Source: Candidatus Halobonum tyrrellensis G22 (GTDB lineage: Archaea; Halobacteriota; Halobacteria; Halobacteriales; Haloferacaceae). From it: DNA of 64,000 nt. Of the stretch, positions 50,991-59,993 are shown one piece after another (the first letter of the stretch is position 1; each line of letters begins with the position of its first letter). The position numbers and the translations under genes are program-made. The DNA is taken from positions 1-64,000 of the forward strand of contig NZ_ASGZ01000004.1 in the NCBI RefSeq assembly GCF_000495475.1, in the 5' to 3' direction. The notes under the pieces were generated by a model, which ran no database searches, was not told the origin of the DNA, and worked only from the letters and a program-made list of their open reading frames with translations.

Positions 50991-52691
50991 GACCACCGCG
51001 ACGGCCGGGCCGAACCCGGGCGCCGTCGTCGCCGTCGCGCCGTCTGTGCGGGCGTCGGTGCCGGGGTCCGTCCCCGTCGGCGTCCCGGCGGTCACCGCCG
51101 TCGTTCCGTTCTCGCTTTCGGTCCGCGACTCCGCCGTGAGCACGCGCACCTCGCCCGCGCGGAGGTCGTTCACCCGGACCGCGTACGTGCCGGCGGCGGC
51201 GAACGGCCGCTCGAACGAGACCTGCCGGGTCCCGTCGGCGGCGACGGTCACGGTTCGGTCGTCGACCACCGTGCCGTTCACCAGCAGGTTGGCCGAGAAC
51301 GTGCCGTCCGCCCCGCCGACGTTCCGGATCCGGACGCGCGTCGTCACCGTGTCGCCGACGGTCACCCGGTCGGCGCTCACGAGCGCGTCCGCGAGTCGAA
51401 ACTCCGCGCGCTTGGCGCCGATCACGAAGTCCGAGAGGCCGGGCGAGTGCGCCACGAACGCGTACACCGTCCGGTTCCCCTCGTCCACCTCCCCGACCAG
51501 TGTCGTGTTCAGTTCGGCCCACTCGCCGTCGTGGAACCGGTAGAGCGCGACGTTCTCGGGCGAGGCGTTCGCCGCCGCGAGTCGGGAGGCGTTCACGGTG
51601 AAGTCGAAGTCGACCCCGGAGATGTTGGTGTCCGGCACCGTGTGGTTCACGCGGACGTGCCCGACGGTCGTGGTCGACCCGTCGCGCGCCTCGGGCGAGG
51701 CGTCGAACTCCGGCGCGTCGGCCGGCGAGCGGTCGCTGGTCGTGACGTTGAGCGCGTACGACTCGTTCGTCCGCGTGGTCACCGTCAGCGCGTTCACGCC
51801 CACGTCGTCGGTCCGCGCGCCCGAGACGTTCACCCGCGCGGGCGTCCCCGCGGTGGCGTTCGACACCGACGCGTTCGCGGACTCGGAGGCGTTTGCCCAC
51901 GTCGGGGGGCCGCGACCGGGTGTCGACGCGTTCGCGGACCCGGAGGCGTTCGCCCGCGCCGGCGGGCCAGCCGACGCGTTACCGCGGTCCGCGGGCGGCC
52001 CTCGTCCCGGCCGGTCGTCGTCCTCGCCCGCCGCGTCGTCCTCGCCGTTCTCGGGCGCGCCGTCCCCCCGGTTCCCGGGATTCGCGGGCGGTCCCCGACC
52101 CGGTCGGTCGTCGGCCTTCGCCCCTCCGGCCTCCTCGTCGCCGTCCGCTTCGCCACCGTCCTCTCCGTCGGACGGCGGCCCCCTCTCCGGGTTCGCCCCG
52201 TTGCCGGTGTGTTCCGCGTCGGCGGGCGGCCCGCCACCCGGTGAGTCGTCGCTCCCCTCCCCGTCGTCCGCCTCGGTCCCGACCCCGGCGGACGCTCCGC
52301 TCGATCCGGCGGCCCCGTCGGATCCGTCAGCCCCGGATGACGCGGCCGTCTCCTCCGCGCTCTTCCCGTTCGTCTCGCCGTCGGGGTTCCCTTCGCCCCC
52401 GTCGCCGGACCCCCCTCCCGCTCCGGCCTCCTCGGAGGTTCCGCCGTCGTCCGCGTCCTCGCCGGACTCATCGTCCTCGTCGTCGTCGTCGCCGTCCTCC
52501 GAACCGGCGTGACCGGGCGGTCCGGTCCCGTCGGGACCGTTCCCGTTCCCGTGCCCCCCGCCCGACGGGGGCGAGGCGACGCGGTCGTCCCCGGGGATGG
52601 TCACCGCCGCGGGGGTCACGCCGGCGGTGACGCCGCTCGCGACCACCACCACGACGAGGGCGAGCGCGACTGCCGACCGGAACGTGGGCAT
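50943..52691 (-). CDS. large disordered PGF-CTERM surface protein with PGF-pre-PGF and CARDB-like domains
   Basis: 582 residues from ATG 52691 (MPTFRSAVALALVVVVVASG, Sec signal). Residues 30-290 are low-complexity Gly/Asp/Pro/Asn with repeated PGRGPP and NASxSANAS motifs. Next come a PGF-pre-PGF-like domain (VALYRFHDGEWAELNTTLVG to GLSDFVIGAKR), a CARDB-like Ig domain (ADRVTVGDTVTTRVRIRNVG), a Thr-rich linker, and APGFGPAVAVVSLLVGCVVA plus basic residues, the PGF-CTERM anchor. Surface-exposed, ArtA substrate, role unknown. The start is supported by a TATA box 31 bases upstream. Confidence 0.88.
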   Translation of the reverse strand: MPTFRSAVALALVVVVVASGVTAGVTPAAVTIPGDDRVASPPSGGGHGNGNGPDGTGPPGHAGSEDGDDDDEDDESGEDADDGGTSEEAGAGGGSGDGGEGNPDGETNGKSAEETAASSGADGSDGAAGSSGASAGVGTEADDGEGSDDSPGGGPPADAEHTGNGANPERGPPSDGEDGGEADGDEEAGGAKADDRPGRGPPANPGNRGDGAPENGEDDAAGEDDDRPGRGPPADRGNASAGPPARANASGSANASTPGRGPPTWANASESANASVSNATAGTPARVNVSGARTDDVGVNALTVTTRTNESYALNVTTSDRSPADAPEFDASPEARDGSTTTVGHVRVNHTVPDTNISGVDFDFTVNASRLAAANASPENVALYRFHDGEWAELNTTLVGEVDEGNRTVYAFVAHSPGLSDFVIGAKRAEFRLADALVSADRVTVGDTVTTRVRIRNVGGADGTFSANLLVNGTVVDDRTVTVAADGTRQVSFERPFAAAGTYAVRVNDLRAGEVRVLTAESRTESENGTTAVTAGTPTGTDPGTDARTDGATATTAPGFGPAVAVVSLLVGCVVARRRRRG

Positions 52692-52710
52692 CACTACCTG
52701 GTAAGTAGTG
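52692..52710. promoter_or_regulatory. inverted repeat between TATA box and start of the PGF-CTERM gene
   Basis: CACTAC (52692-52697) and GTAGTG (52705-52710) form perfect 6-base arms around a 7-base spacer, immediately before the start codon and downstream of the TATA box. Position is that of a repressor operator, though chance cannot be excluded. Confidence 0.4.
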
Positions 52711-52718
52711 CGTAATAG

Positions 52719-52726
52719 TATATAAG
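52719..52726 (-). promoter_or_regulatory. TATA box of the PGF-CTERM gene
   Basis: Minus-strand CTTATATA, centred about 31 bases before the ATG at 52691, inside an AT-rich patch. Confidence 0.65.
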
Positions 52727-52775
52727 AGAAACGGGAGCGCCGAGGACGCGAGTCGGCCGGGAGGCCGGGGTCAGT

Positions 52776-53942
52776 TCAGTTGACGTAGTCGATGTCTTCG
52801 AGGTTGTCCTCCGCCTGCTCTTGGGCGGCCTCGTTCCGGCCGTAGATCTGCGGCGAGTCGACGCCCGTGACGACGATCATCGTGCGCATCTGGCCCTCCA
52901 GCTCCTCGTCGATCGAGGTGCCCCAGATGATCCGCGCGTCCGGGTCGATCCGGTCGTAGATCTCCTCGACGACGCCCTCCGCCTCCTCGATGCTCATGTC
53001 CGACCCGCCGGTGACGTTGACGAGCGCGGAGTTGGCCCCCGAGATGTCCACGTCGAGCAAGGGGGAGCGGAGCGCCGACTGGACGGACTCCTGGGCCTTG
53101 GTGTCGGAGTCGGACTCGCCGAGACCGATCATCGCGACGCCCCCCTTCTCCATGACGGTGCGCACGTCGGCGAAGTCGAGGTTGACGAGGCCGGGCTTGG
53201 TGATCAGTTCGGTGATCCCCTTCACCGAGCGCATCAACACCTCGTCGGAGATCTTGAACGCCTGCTTGACGGGGAGTTTGCCGACCGCGTCGAGGAGGCG
53301 GTCGTTCGGGACGACGATCACCGTGTCGGCGACGTCGCGGAGGCGTTCGAGCCCCGCCTCGGCGTTCGTCCGGCGGACCTCCCCCTCCGCGGTGAACGGC
53401 GTGGTGACGATGGCGATGGTGAGCGCGCCGATGTCGCGGGCGGCCTTGGCGACGACGGGGGCGGAGCCGGTGCCGGTGCCGCCGCCGAGACCGGCGGTGA
53501 CGAACACCATGTCCGACCCGGAGATGGACTCGCGGATCTCGTCTTGCGACTCGATGGCCGCCTCCTCGCCCACCTGCGGGAGCGACCCCGCGCCGCGGCC
53601 CTTCGTCTTCTCTTGGCCCATCAGGATCTTGGTGTCGGCCTCGATGTTGACGAGGTGCTGGACGTCGGTGTTGGCCGCGACGAGCGCCGCGCCGTGGATC
53701 CCCTCCTCGGACATCCGGTTGACCGTGTTGCCGCCCGCGCCGCCACAGCCCACCACGGTGATGTTGGTCTGGAGGTCCTCGAGGACGTCCCGGAGCTGTT
53801 CGTCCGTCATCTTGCCCGACTCCGCGGGCGCCGACGCGCCCGCCGACTGCCCGTCCGTCGCGTTCGTCGCGGCCCCGTTGGCCGTTTGTGGCTCGCCCTC
53901 CCCCTCGGCCTCCTCGATCGCGTCCTCGACGATAGAGTCCAT
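52776..53942 (-). CDS. ftsZ1: cell division protein FtsZ1
   Basis: 388 residues. Tubulin-like GTPase that forms the division ring. After an FtsZ1-type acidic leader ([20 protein letters not shown]) come the nucleotide motifs [15 protein letters not shown] and the T4 loop [18 protein letters not shown], plus the T7 loop [14 protein letters not shown] with catalytic Asp. Sequence blocks such as [14 protein letters not shown] and [15 protein letters not shown] are those of archaeal FtsZ1, not FtsZ2. Normally secE-spt5 follow directly; here two unrelated genes intervene. Near-leaderless promoter. Confidence 0.96.
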   Translation of the reverse strand: MDSIVEDAIEEAEGEGEPQTANGAATNATDGQSAGASAPAESGKMTDEQLRDVLEDLQTNITVVGCGGAGGNTVNRMSEEGIHGAALVAANTDVQHLVNIEADTKILMGQEKTKGRGAGSLPQVGEEAAIESQDEIRESISGSDMVFVTAGLGGGTGTGSAPVVAKAARDIGALTIAIVTTPFTAEGEVRRTNAEAGLERLRDVADTVIVVPNDRLLDAVGKLPVKQAFKISDEVLMRSVKGITELITKPGLVNLDFADVRTVMEKGGVAMIGLGESDSDTKAQESVQSALRSPLLDVDISGANSALVNVTGGSDMSIEEAEGVVEEIYDRIDPDARIIWGTSIDEELEGQMRTMIVVTGVDSPQIYGRNEAAQEQAEDNLEDIDYVN

Positions 53943-53969
53943 AGTATGACCGCGTTAACGAACCGGACG

Positions 53970-53977
53970 TTATTATT
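53970..53977 (-). promoter_or_regulatory. TATA box of ftsZ1
   Basis: Minus-strand AATAATAA centred about 31 bases before the ATG, in an AT-rich pocket between ftsZ1 and dtdA. Confidence 0.6.
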
Positions 53978-54031
53978 GTTCCCCATTGTGTCCGACGAGC
54001 GTCAGACGGACTCGTCCGGCTCGTCGGCACC

Positions 54032-55438
54032 TCAGACCGGGAATTCCTCCACTCGCTCGCTCTCGACGGCGGTCGGCGGCACCGTCTCGCCGTTCACCTC
54101 GACCGACTCGCCGCCCGCGAGCGCGCCGAACGCCGGTCCCTCCGGGACGCCCAGCGTCGCCGCCTTCTCCGGGTCGAACGCCGCGGTCCGCGCCACCACC
54201 GCGTCCGGCCGCCGCTCCACCTCGTCGTGCGTCTCGCGGAGGAGGGCCGCGAGCGCGTCGATCAGGTCGTCGTACGTGCCCGCCGCGTCGGGGGCGTCGG
54301 TCCTCCCCGTCCCGTCCGCGCCGTCCGTCCCCGTGTCGGGGAACGCCGCCCGACCCACCGCCTGGGTGCCGTTCTCGCGCGTCTCGAACGCCACCGCCCG
54401 GTCGGCGACCGCCGCGCGCGCCCGCTCGGGGTCGACGCCGTGTGCCGCCGCGAGCAGGTCGTCCGGCAGGTCGACGACGGCGTACGCCTCGGATCGGACG
54501 GCCCCGAACCGGAGGCCCTCGTCGACCGGCCGGAGGTCGGCCTCTAGCTCCGAAACCAGGTCGAGCGGCCGGTCGTCGACCGCGCGGACCCACGTCTCGC
54601 TCACGACGCGGTAGCCCAGGTCGGCGAGCGCGCGTTCGAGCGCCGGGCGGTCGGTCTCCCCCTCCACGAGCGCGAACCGGGCGTCGCTGGCGTCGAACGC
54701 CGCCGCCAGCGCGTCGGCGTGCTCCCCGGGGTGGCCCAGTTCCTCCAACTGCCAGTCGGAGGCGACGTGGCCGACGCCCCACGCCGTCTCGCGGAGCACG
54801 CGCTCGAACCGCGGGGCGTAGTGGCCGCCGCCCAGCCCCACGAGGTGGCGCGGGTCGTCCGGGTCGCCCGCCGCCGGGGTCGCACCTCGCTCCGGCAGGT
54901 CGAGCACCGCCCGCGCCACCGCCGCCGCGCCCGCGGGGTCGTCCCACTGGTCGTCGTCGCTGCCGAGTTCCGCGAACAGCGAGGGGACGGACAGTTCCGT
55001 CGGGCCGTGGTGGGTGCACTCGACCGCGACGCCGTAGCCGTCGGGCGCGTGCTCGTCGAACCCCGCGACCAGCGCGCGCTGGACGCCCGGACAGGCCGGC
55101 GCGAACGAGCGGTCGGAGCCGCCGTACTCCGCGTCGCCGAAGTTGCCCGTGAAGTGGCACGTGAGGAGCGGCCCGGTGTCGCCCGAGTGCCGCGAGACGA
55201 ACACGAGGTAGTCGGGCCGCTCGGAGAAGGCGGGCGTCGGGTCGTCGAGGTGGATGTGCATGTCGTCGAACGCGCGGAGTTCGAACGACTCGCCCGCGAC
55301 GCTCGTCCGGTGGTACGTCCCGCCGCCGTCGGCGTCGGGGCGGTCCTCGTCCTCGCGGGCGGTCCAGTCGGCGGCGAGCAGTCGCTCGCCGATGTGTTCG
55401 GACGCGCGGTCGGCGCGCGAGACGACGACTCCTATCAC
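54032..55438 (-). CDS. dtdA: D-aminoacyl-tRNA deacylase (DTD2/GEK1 family)
   Basis: 468 residues. It removes D-amino acids from mischarged tRNA. Family blocks are MIGVVVSRADRASEHIGERL, DYLVFVSRHSGDTGPLLTCH, the metal-site VECTHHGPTELSVPSLFAEL and VGLGGGHYAPRFERVL. After about residue 280 a long acidic C-terminal extension of lower complexity follows; haloarchaeal members share this. Same strand as ftsZ1, 89 bases upstream. Confidence 0.92.
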   Translation of the reverse strand: MIGVVVSRADRASEHIGERLLAADWTAREDEDRPDADGGGTYHRTSVAGESFELRAFDDMHIHLDDPTPAFSERPDYLVFVSRHSGDTGPLLTCHFTGNFGDAEYGGSDRSFAPACPGVQRALVAGFDEHAPDGYGVAVECTHHGPTELSVPSLFAELGSDDDQWDDPAGAAAVARAVLDLPERGATPAAGDPDDPRHLVGLGGGHYAPRFERVLRETAWGVGHVASDWQLEELGHPGEHADALAAAFDASDARFALVEGETDRPALERALADLGYRVVSETWVRAVDDRPLDLVSELEADLRPVDEGLRFGAVRSEAYAVVDLPDDLLAAAHGVDPERARAAVADRAVAFETRENGTQAVGRAAFPDTGTDGADGTGRTDAPDAAGTYDDLIDALAALLRETHDEVERRPDAVVARTAAFDPEKAATLGVPEGPAFGALAGGESVEVNGETVPPTAVESERVEEFPV

Positions 55439-55518
55439 TGGCCGACCGGAGGGGCGGCGGCGCCGAAAAGGAGTCGGTTCCGGTCGGTTCCGCCGACGCG
55501 TGCGGCCGGGTGGCCGGG

Positions 55519-56838
55519 TCAGTCAGCCGACTGCCCGCTCGACCCGCCCCACGCGTCGCGGACGGTGTCGGCGGTCAGCGCCGTGACCCGCCGGAGGTCC
55601 TCCTTGCGACGGTAGAGCAGTCCGATCGTCAGCAGGACGTAGAGGACGGAGTAGGCGTGGAGCATGACGATCGAGTACTGCTCGGCCAGCCCCGCGGGGT
55701 ACGTCTCGATGAGCGCGAACTCGATCACCACCTGTGAGAGGAACAGCCCGAGTAACGTGACCGCCTCCCGTCCGGATATCTTGAAGTTGATCAGGATGGC
55801 GAGCGCGAAGAAGCTCTGGGCGGCGGTGAGCCAGATCTCCGCGGCCTGCTTCTCGTCGAACGGGAGGTGACCGTACTGGCCGAGCGAGATGCTGTAGACG
55901 ATGACGAGCGTCCCGATGAGCAGCGTCCACTGGTTGAGCTTCGAGGAGATGAGCGCGTTGAACGCCGCGGTCGACCGCGCCTTGTTCACGAGGTAGGCGG
56001 TGACGACGAGTTCGGGCGACTCCGAGGCCAGCGGCGCGAACCACTGCACCATGAAGAACTCGGGAATGCCGTAGTCGAGACCGATCTGTTCGAGCCCGTG
56101 TGCGAACGGTTCGACCGCGGTGAAGATGAGGAAGCCGGAGTAGGCGAACAGGACGAGCACCGCCGGGATCCGGACGTTCGTGGGTCGCGCCTGCAGGTAC
56201 GCGGGGACGCCGACCTGCTCTTCGACCTCCTCGACGTCGCCGCGGACGATGACCGCGATGTACGCGACGTACAGTCCGACGAGGACGAGACAGTCGACGA
56301 TGCCGATCCCGTCGCCGATCGGGACGAAGAACGCGTACACCGTCGCCGCGAACAGAAAGAGGATCTCCAGGGCGATGTCGCGGTCGAGTTTGACGTAGTT
56401 CGACAGCACACCCTCCTGTCGGACCACGCTGTTGTCGGTGCCGCGCCGCGACTGGTACAGCGAGAACAGCGCGATGCCCGACCAGCCGAGACCGATCAGG
56501 ATCCGGTTCGCGCCGGTCATGTTCGCGACCGCGAGGTTGGCCGCCGCGGGGTCGTTCGCCGCCTGCCAGGCGTACAGCGCGTCGACGGCGTACTCGGGCG
56601 CCACCGCCAGCACCGCCAGCACCGCGATGGCGAACGCGCGTGGAACGTCCTTCTCGGCGGTCTCGGCGCCCCACGCGAGCAGGAACGACGCCGCGAGCAC
56701 CGACAGGCCGCTCACCGCGACACGCGGGACGGTGGCGAGGCTCCCGACCGTCCCGGTCGCCCAGAAGTACATCCACGGAACGCTCAACAGCACGCCCAAG
56801 AAGAGAGCAGTGAGGGGATGGCGAAGGCGTGAAGCCAT
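55519..56838 (-). CDS. cation/Ca2+ exchanger family membrane protein (CaCA type)
   Basis: 439 residues with about 11-12 helices and two inverted alpha-repeats. The first repeat has VAPEYAVDALYAWQAANDP and NMTGANRILIGLGW, the second has ASESPELVVTAYLVNKARST and FNALISSKLNQWTLLIGTL. The paired acidic residues (Glu in APEY and SPEL) are the ion-binding positions of Na+/Ca2+ exchangers. A polar loop of roughly 60 residues separates the halves. The cation is not determinable. Confidence 0.88.
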   Translation of the reverse strand: MASRLRHPLTALFLGVLLSVPWMYFWATGTVGSLATVPRVAVSGLSVLAASFLLAWGAETAEKDVPRAFAIAVLAVLAVAPEYAVDALYAWQAANDPAAANLAVANMTGANRILIGLGWSGIALFSLYQSRRGTDNSVVRQEGVLSNYVKLDRDIALEILFLFAATVYAFFVPIGDGIGIVDCLVLVGLYVAYIAVIVRGDVEEVEEQVGVPAYLQARPTNVRIPAVLVLFAYSGFLIFTAVEPFAHGLEQIGLDYGIPEFFMVQWFAPLASESPELVVTAYLVNKARSTAAFNALISSKLNQWTLLIGTLVIVYSISLGQYGHLPFDEKQAAEIWLTAAQSFFALAILINFKISGREAVTLLGLFLSQVVIEFALIETYPAGLAEQYSIVMLHAYSVLYVLLTIGLLYRRKEDLRRVTALTADTVRDAWGGSSGQSAD

Positions 56839-56971
56839 TACACCAGCGGTGTGCCCGCGGGGGTCTTACAGTTGTCCCTTTCCGAACGCTGACGTTGGGG
56901 GGTTAGAGCCCTCGAAAGCAGCGATAGCGTCGATCGAATCCCGGCGCGGCCGCGGCGGCCGACGGCGCGGG

Positions 56972-56978
56972 ATTTATG
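56972..56978 (+). promoter_or_regulatory. TATA box of aroE
   Basis: ATTTATG centred 28 bases before the ATG at 57003, supporting that start over the upstream in-frame ATG at 56976. Confidence 0.6.
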
Positions 56979-57002
56979 CGCCGGCTTGCCGCACGGCGGC
57001 GT

Positions 57003-57815
57003 ATGGACGTGTACGGCCTGGTCGGCGACCCGGTGGGGCACTCGCTGTCGCCGCCGATGCACGAGGCGGCCTACGACGCCGTCGGGATGGACGCGCGGTA
57101 CGTCACCTTCGAACCCGACGACGCGGCCGCGGCCGTCGCGGGCGCCGCGGACCTCGGCGTGGCGGGACTCAACGTGACAGTACCGTTCAAGGAGGCGGCC
57201 CTCGACGCCGTCGACCCCGACCCGGTGGCCGCGCGCGTGGGCGCAGTCAACACCGTGGACTTCTCGACGGACCCACCGACGGGGACGAACACGGACGTGG
57301 CGGGCGTCGAACGCGCGTTCACGCACCACGACGTCGACCCGGCGGGCGCGACGGCGGTGGTCGTCGGCGCGGGCGGCGCGGCGCGGGCCGCGGCGTTCGC
57401 GCTCGCGGAGCCGACGGCGGCGCTCCACGTCGCCAACCGCACGGCCGAACGGGCGGAGGCGCTCGCCGCCGACGTCCGCGAGTCGGTCGGCGGCGAGGTG
57501 ACCGCCGGCGGGCTCGACAGCCTCGCGGAGTCCGTTCCGGACGCGGACCTGCTGGTGAACGCGACGAGCGTCGGGATGGAGACGGACGAGACGCCGGTGC
57601 CGGCGGACCTACTCCACGCCGACCTGGCGGTGCTCGACGCGGTGTACGCGCCGCTCGACACCCGGCTGCTACGCGAGGCGCGCGCGGCCGGCGCGACCAC
57701 CGTCGACGGCGCGTGGATGCTGCTGTATCAGGGCGCCGAGGCGTTCGAGCGGTGGACGGGCGAGGAAGCGCCCGTAGCGGCGATGAACCGCGCGCTCCGG
57801 GCCGAGTTGGGCTGA
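57003..57815 (+). CDS. aroE: shikimate dehydrogenase
   Basis: 270 residues. Reduces 3-dehydroshikimate with NADPH in aromatic amino-acid synthesis. Motifs are [20 protein letters not shown] (substrate serines), [17 protein letters not shown] (catalytic Lys), [12 protein letters not shown] (Asn/Asp), the dinucleotide motif [25 protein letters not shown] (NADP Arg) and [18 protein letters not shown]. The length fits the family. The next gene has its own promoter 30 bases downstream of the stop. Confidence 0.95.
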   Translation: MDVYGLVGDPVGHSLSPPMHEAAYDAVGMDARYVTFEPDDAAAAVAGAADLGVAGLNVTVPFKEAALDAVDPDPVAARVGAVNTVDFSTDPPTGTNTDVAGVERAFTHHDVDPAGATAVVVGAGGAARAAAFALAEPTAALHVANRTAERAEALAADVRESVGGEVTAGGLDSLAESVPDADLLVNATSVGMETDETPVPADLLHADLAVLDAVYAPLDTRLLREARAAGATTVDGAWMLLYQGAEAFERWTGEEAPVAAMNRALRAELG

Positions 57816-57841
57816 GTTAACGTGATATTTTGCGCTGGTTT

Positions 57842-57849
57842 TTTAAATA
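57842..57849 (+). promoter_or_regulatory. TATA box of the helix-hairpin-helix protein gene
   Basis: TTTAAATA centred 28 bases before the ATG at 57874, following a T run; leaderless spacing. It supports the internal start (MELLRKLKRLLGIG) over the ATG at 57850. Confidence 0.65.
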
Positions 57850-57873
57850 GTGCCATCGTTCTCCCGAGAGAGA

Positions 57874-58791
57874 ATGGAGTTACTGCGGAAGCTAAAGCGC
57901 CTGCTGGGCATCGGGCGTACGTCCGAGGAGGACCGCTCACCGGTGGAGACGTCGGTGACGGTCGAGCGGGAGCGCGAGCCGGAGCCCGACGCGGAGAACG
58001 AGGCCGCCGTGAAGGGCGAGGAGGAGGAGCTCGACGCCGCGCCCGGCGGGAACGAGGACTCCGCCGCCCCGGTCGACGGGTCCGACGACTCGGTCGACGA
58101 GGGGTCGACCGCCTCCGCGTCCACCGACGCGTCGGGGTCGACCGAGTCCGTCGTCGACGAGGAGGGGGCGAACGGGCGGCCGGGGACCGCGGCCGAACCC
58201 GCCGAGGCCGCCGGTCCCGGGAGCGACGACATCAGCACCGACGTCGACGACGTCGAACCGAGCGCCGACGCCGAGGAGGCGTCCGTCGCCGACCACGGGG
58301 ACGACGAGGAGGGCGTCGCCTCGGCCGACACCGACGCGTCGGGGTCGACCGAGTCCATCGTCGACGAGAGCGAGACGAGCGAACAGCCCACCGACGCCGC
58401 CGAACCCGCCGAGGCCGCCGGCCCCGCGACCGACGACCCGGACGACCTCGACGCGGATGCCGACGACGCCGCAGGCGACGCTGATGCCGACGACGCCGCA
58501 GGCGACGCTGATGCCGACGACGCCGCAGGCGACGCGGACGCCGACGACGCGGGCGACGAGGTGGGCGACGAGGACGGGACGACCACCACGGTCCCCGTGG
58601 ACGAACTCAAAGGGATCGGGCCGGCGTACGCCGAGCGACTCGCCGAGATGGGGATCGAGACGGTCGTCGACCTCACGGAAGCCGACGCCGCCGCCGTAGC
58701 GGAGCGCATCGACGTCTCCGAGAAGCGCGTCTCGCGGTGGATCGACCGCGCGGACGACCGCCAGCGCCGAGAGAACGAGGACGACGCGTAA
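57874..58791 (+). CDS. acidic repeat protein with C-terminal helix-hairpin-helix domain
   Basis: 305 residues. A basic amphipathic N-terminus (MELLRKLKRLLGIGRTSEED) could touch the membrane or nucleic acid. Residues 20-240 are an acidic Ala/Asp/Glu/Ser disordered region with two copies of DASGSTES(V/I)VDE and repeated PAEAAGP. The last 60 residues form a DUF4332-like/HhH domain, VDELKGIGPAYAERLAEMGI then VVDLTEADAAAVAERIDVSE and KRVSRWIDRAD. DNA binding is inferred from the HhH. Role unknown. Confidence 0.8.
   Translation: MELLRKLKRLLGIGRTSEEDRSPVETSVTVEREREPEPDAENEAAVKGEEEELDAAPGGNEDSAAPVDGSDDSVDEGSTASASTDASGSTESVVDEEGANGRPGTAAEPAEAAGPGSDDISTDVDDVEPSADAEEASVADHGDDEEGVASADTDASGSTESIVDESETSEQPTDAAEPAEAAGPATDDPDDLDADADDAAGDADADDAAGDADADDAAGDADADDAGDEVGDEDGTTTTVPVDELKGIGPAYAERLAEMGIETVVDLTEADAAAVAERIDVSEKRVSRWIDRADDRQRRENEDDA
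58456..58536 (+). repeat. three tandem 27-base repeats in the helix-hairpin-helix gene
   Basis: Units start at 58456, 58483 and 58510 and are identical apart from the last base of the third; a degenerate fourth follows. Each encodes the nine residues DADDAAGDA. The units share codons GAT, GCA and GCT, rare in this GC-rich sequence, which indicates recent duplication. Confidence 0.88.
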
Positions 58792-58947
58792 CCGTAACCC
58801 GGTCCGAGCCGTCGGTTTTTCCGATCCGTCCTGTGAGGTCGCGTCCGACCGAGCCGCGGGTGCGAGGAGGTGCGGACGGTACCGCGGCGCGACGCCTCGC
58901 TCGCGCGGAGCGGAACGGCTTTTCCCCCTCCGACCGGAGCGGTCGGC

Positions 58948-59949
58948 ATGGAGACGGACCCCGACTCCGAGCCCGCGGACGGGCCGTACTACCACGTCGA
59001 CGGCGAGGTGGTGCCGGTCGACGAGGCGACGGTGTCCGTCCGCGACCGGGGGTTCCTGTACGGCGACGCCGCCTTCGAGACTGTCCGCGCGTACGGCGGG
59101 ACGCTGTTCCGGTGGGACGCGCACGTCGACCGCCTGTTCGGGACGTGCGAGACGCTCGGGATGCCCGCCGAGTCGACCGGGCTGTCGGCGCTCGGGCTGC
59201 GGGCGCGGGTCCGCGAGACGCTCGAAGCGAACGGGTTCGCCGACGCGCGGGTCCGCGTGTCGGTCACGCGCGGGCCGGACGGTGCCGGTGCGGGCGTCGA
59301 GACGGGCGGGAACGGCGGCACCGCGTGGGACGGCGGGAGCGTGACGCCGCCCGCGACGGCGAACACCGACCCGACGGTGGTGGTGACGGCGGCGCCGCTC
59401 GCCCGCGGCGGGCGCGACGGCGACCCCCCGTGGGACGGTCCCGCGACGCTCCAGACCGCCAAGACCCGGCGCGTCCCCGACCGGTCGGTGCCGACGGACG
59501 CGAAGACGCACAGCTACCTCGCGGCGGTGCTCGCGCGCGCCGAGACCCGCGTGACCGACGCCGACGAGGCGGTCCTGCTCGACGCCGACGGGGTCGTGAC
59601 GGGCTGTGCGGCCGCGAACCTGTTCTTCGTCGCCGACGACGCGCTCCGGACGCCCCCGACGGGGACGGCGTTCCCGGGCGTGGCCCGCGCGACGGCGCTC
59701 GACATCGCCCGCGAGGAGGGGTTCCCGGTGGAGACGGGGCGGTACGCACCCGACGACGTGCGCGCGGCCGACGAGGCGTTCGTCACCTCGACGGTCGGCG
59801 AAATCCGACCGGTCGGGACGTACGACGGCGTCGAGGTGGGAGGTGGCCCGGTGACGGCGCTGCTCTCGCGGCTGTACGACGAACGGGTCGAGCGGGCGTG
59901 TTACGCGGACGGGACCGGCGCGGCGGGCGACGACGCGACGGAGGAGTAG
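58948..59949 (+). CDS. class IV PLP aminotransferase (branched-chain aminotransferase/aminodeoxychorismate lyase type)
   Basis: 333 residues from ATG 58948 (METDPDSEPADGPYYHVDGE). Fold type IV motifs are VSVRDRGFLYGDAAFETVRA, ARVRVSVTRGPDG, the PLP lysine in VPTDAKTHSYLAAVLARAET, and DEAVLLDADGVVTGCAAANL with VTSTVGEIRPVG at the end. A Gly/Thr-rich insertion of about 25 residues (residues 112-140) interrupts the fold. The group includes IlvE and PabC; with no pabAB adjacent the choice stays open. Confidence 0.88.
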   Translation: METDPDSEPADGPYYHVDGEVVPVDEATVSVRDRGFLYGDAAFETVRAYGGTLFRWDAHVDRLFGTCETLGMPAESTGLSALGLRARVRETLEANGFADARVRVSVTRGPDGAGAGVETGGNGGTAWDGGSVTPPATANTDPTVVVTAAPLARGGRDGDPPWDGPATLQTAKTRRVPDRSVPTDAKTHSYLAAVLARAETRVTDADEAVLLDADGVVTGCAAANLFFVADDALRTPPTGTAFPGVARATALDIAREEGFPVETGRYAPDDVRAADEAFVTSTVGEIRPVGTYDGVEVGGGPVTALLSRLYDERVERACYADGTGAAGDDATEE

Positions 59950-59993
59950 CCGAATCGGGCGACGGCGCCGAACCGACGCGCCCGGAACCCGAA

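Noticed and set aside
55867-56832. 321-codon plus-strand frame over the cation exchanger
   Set aside because: Asp/Arg/Val-rich antisense composition; the minus frame has paired exchanger repeats.
58140-58400. Possible CRISPR-like direct repeats
   Set aside because: The repeats are in-frame coding duplications (DASGSTES and DADDAAGDA) inside one gene, with no spacers of unrelated sequence and no cas genes.
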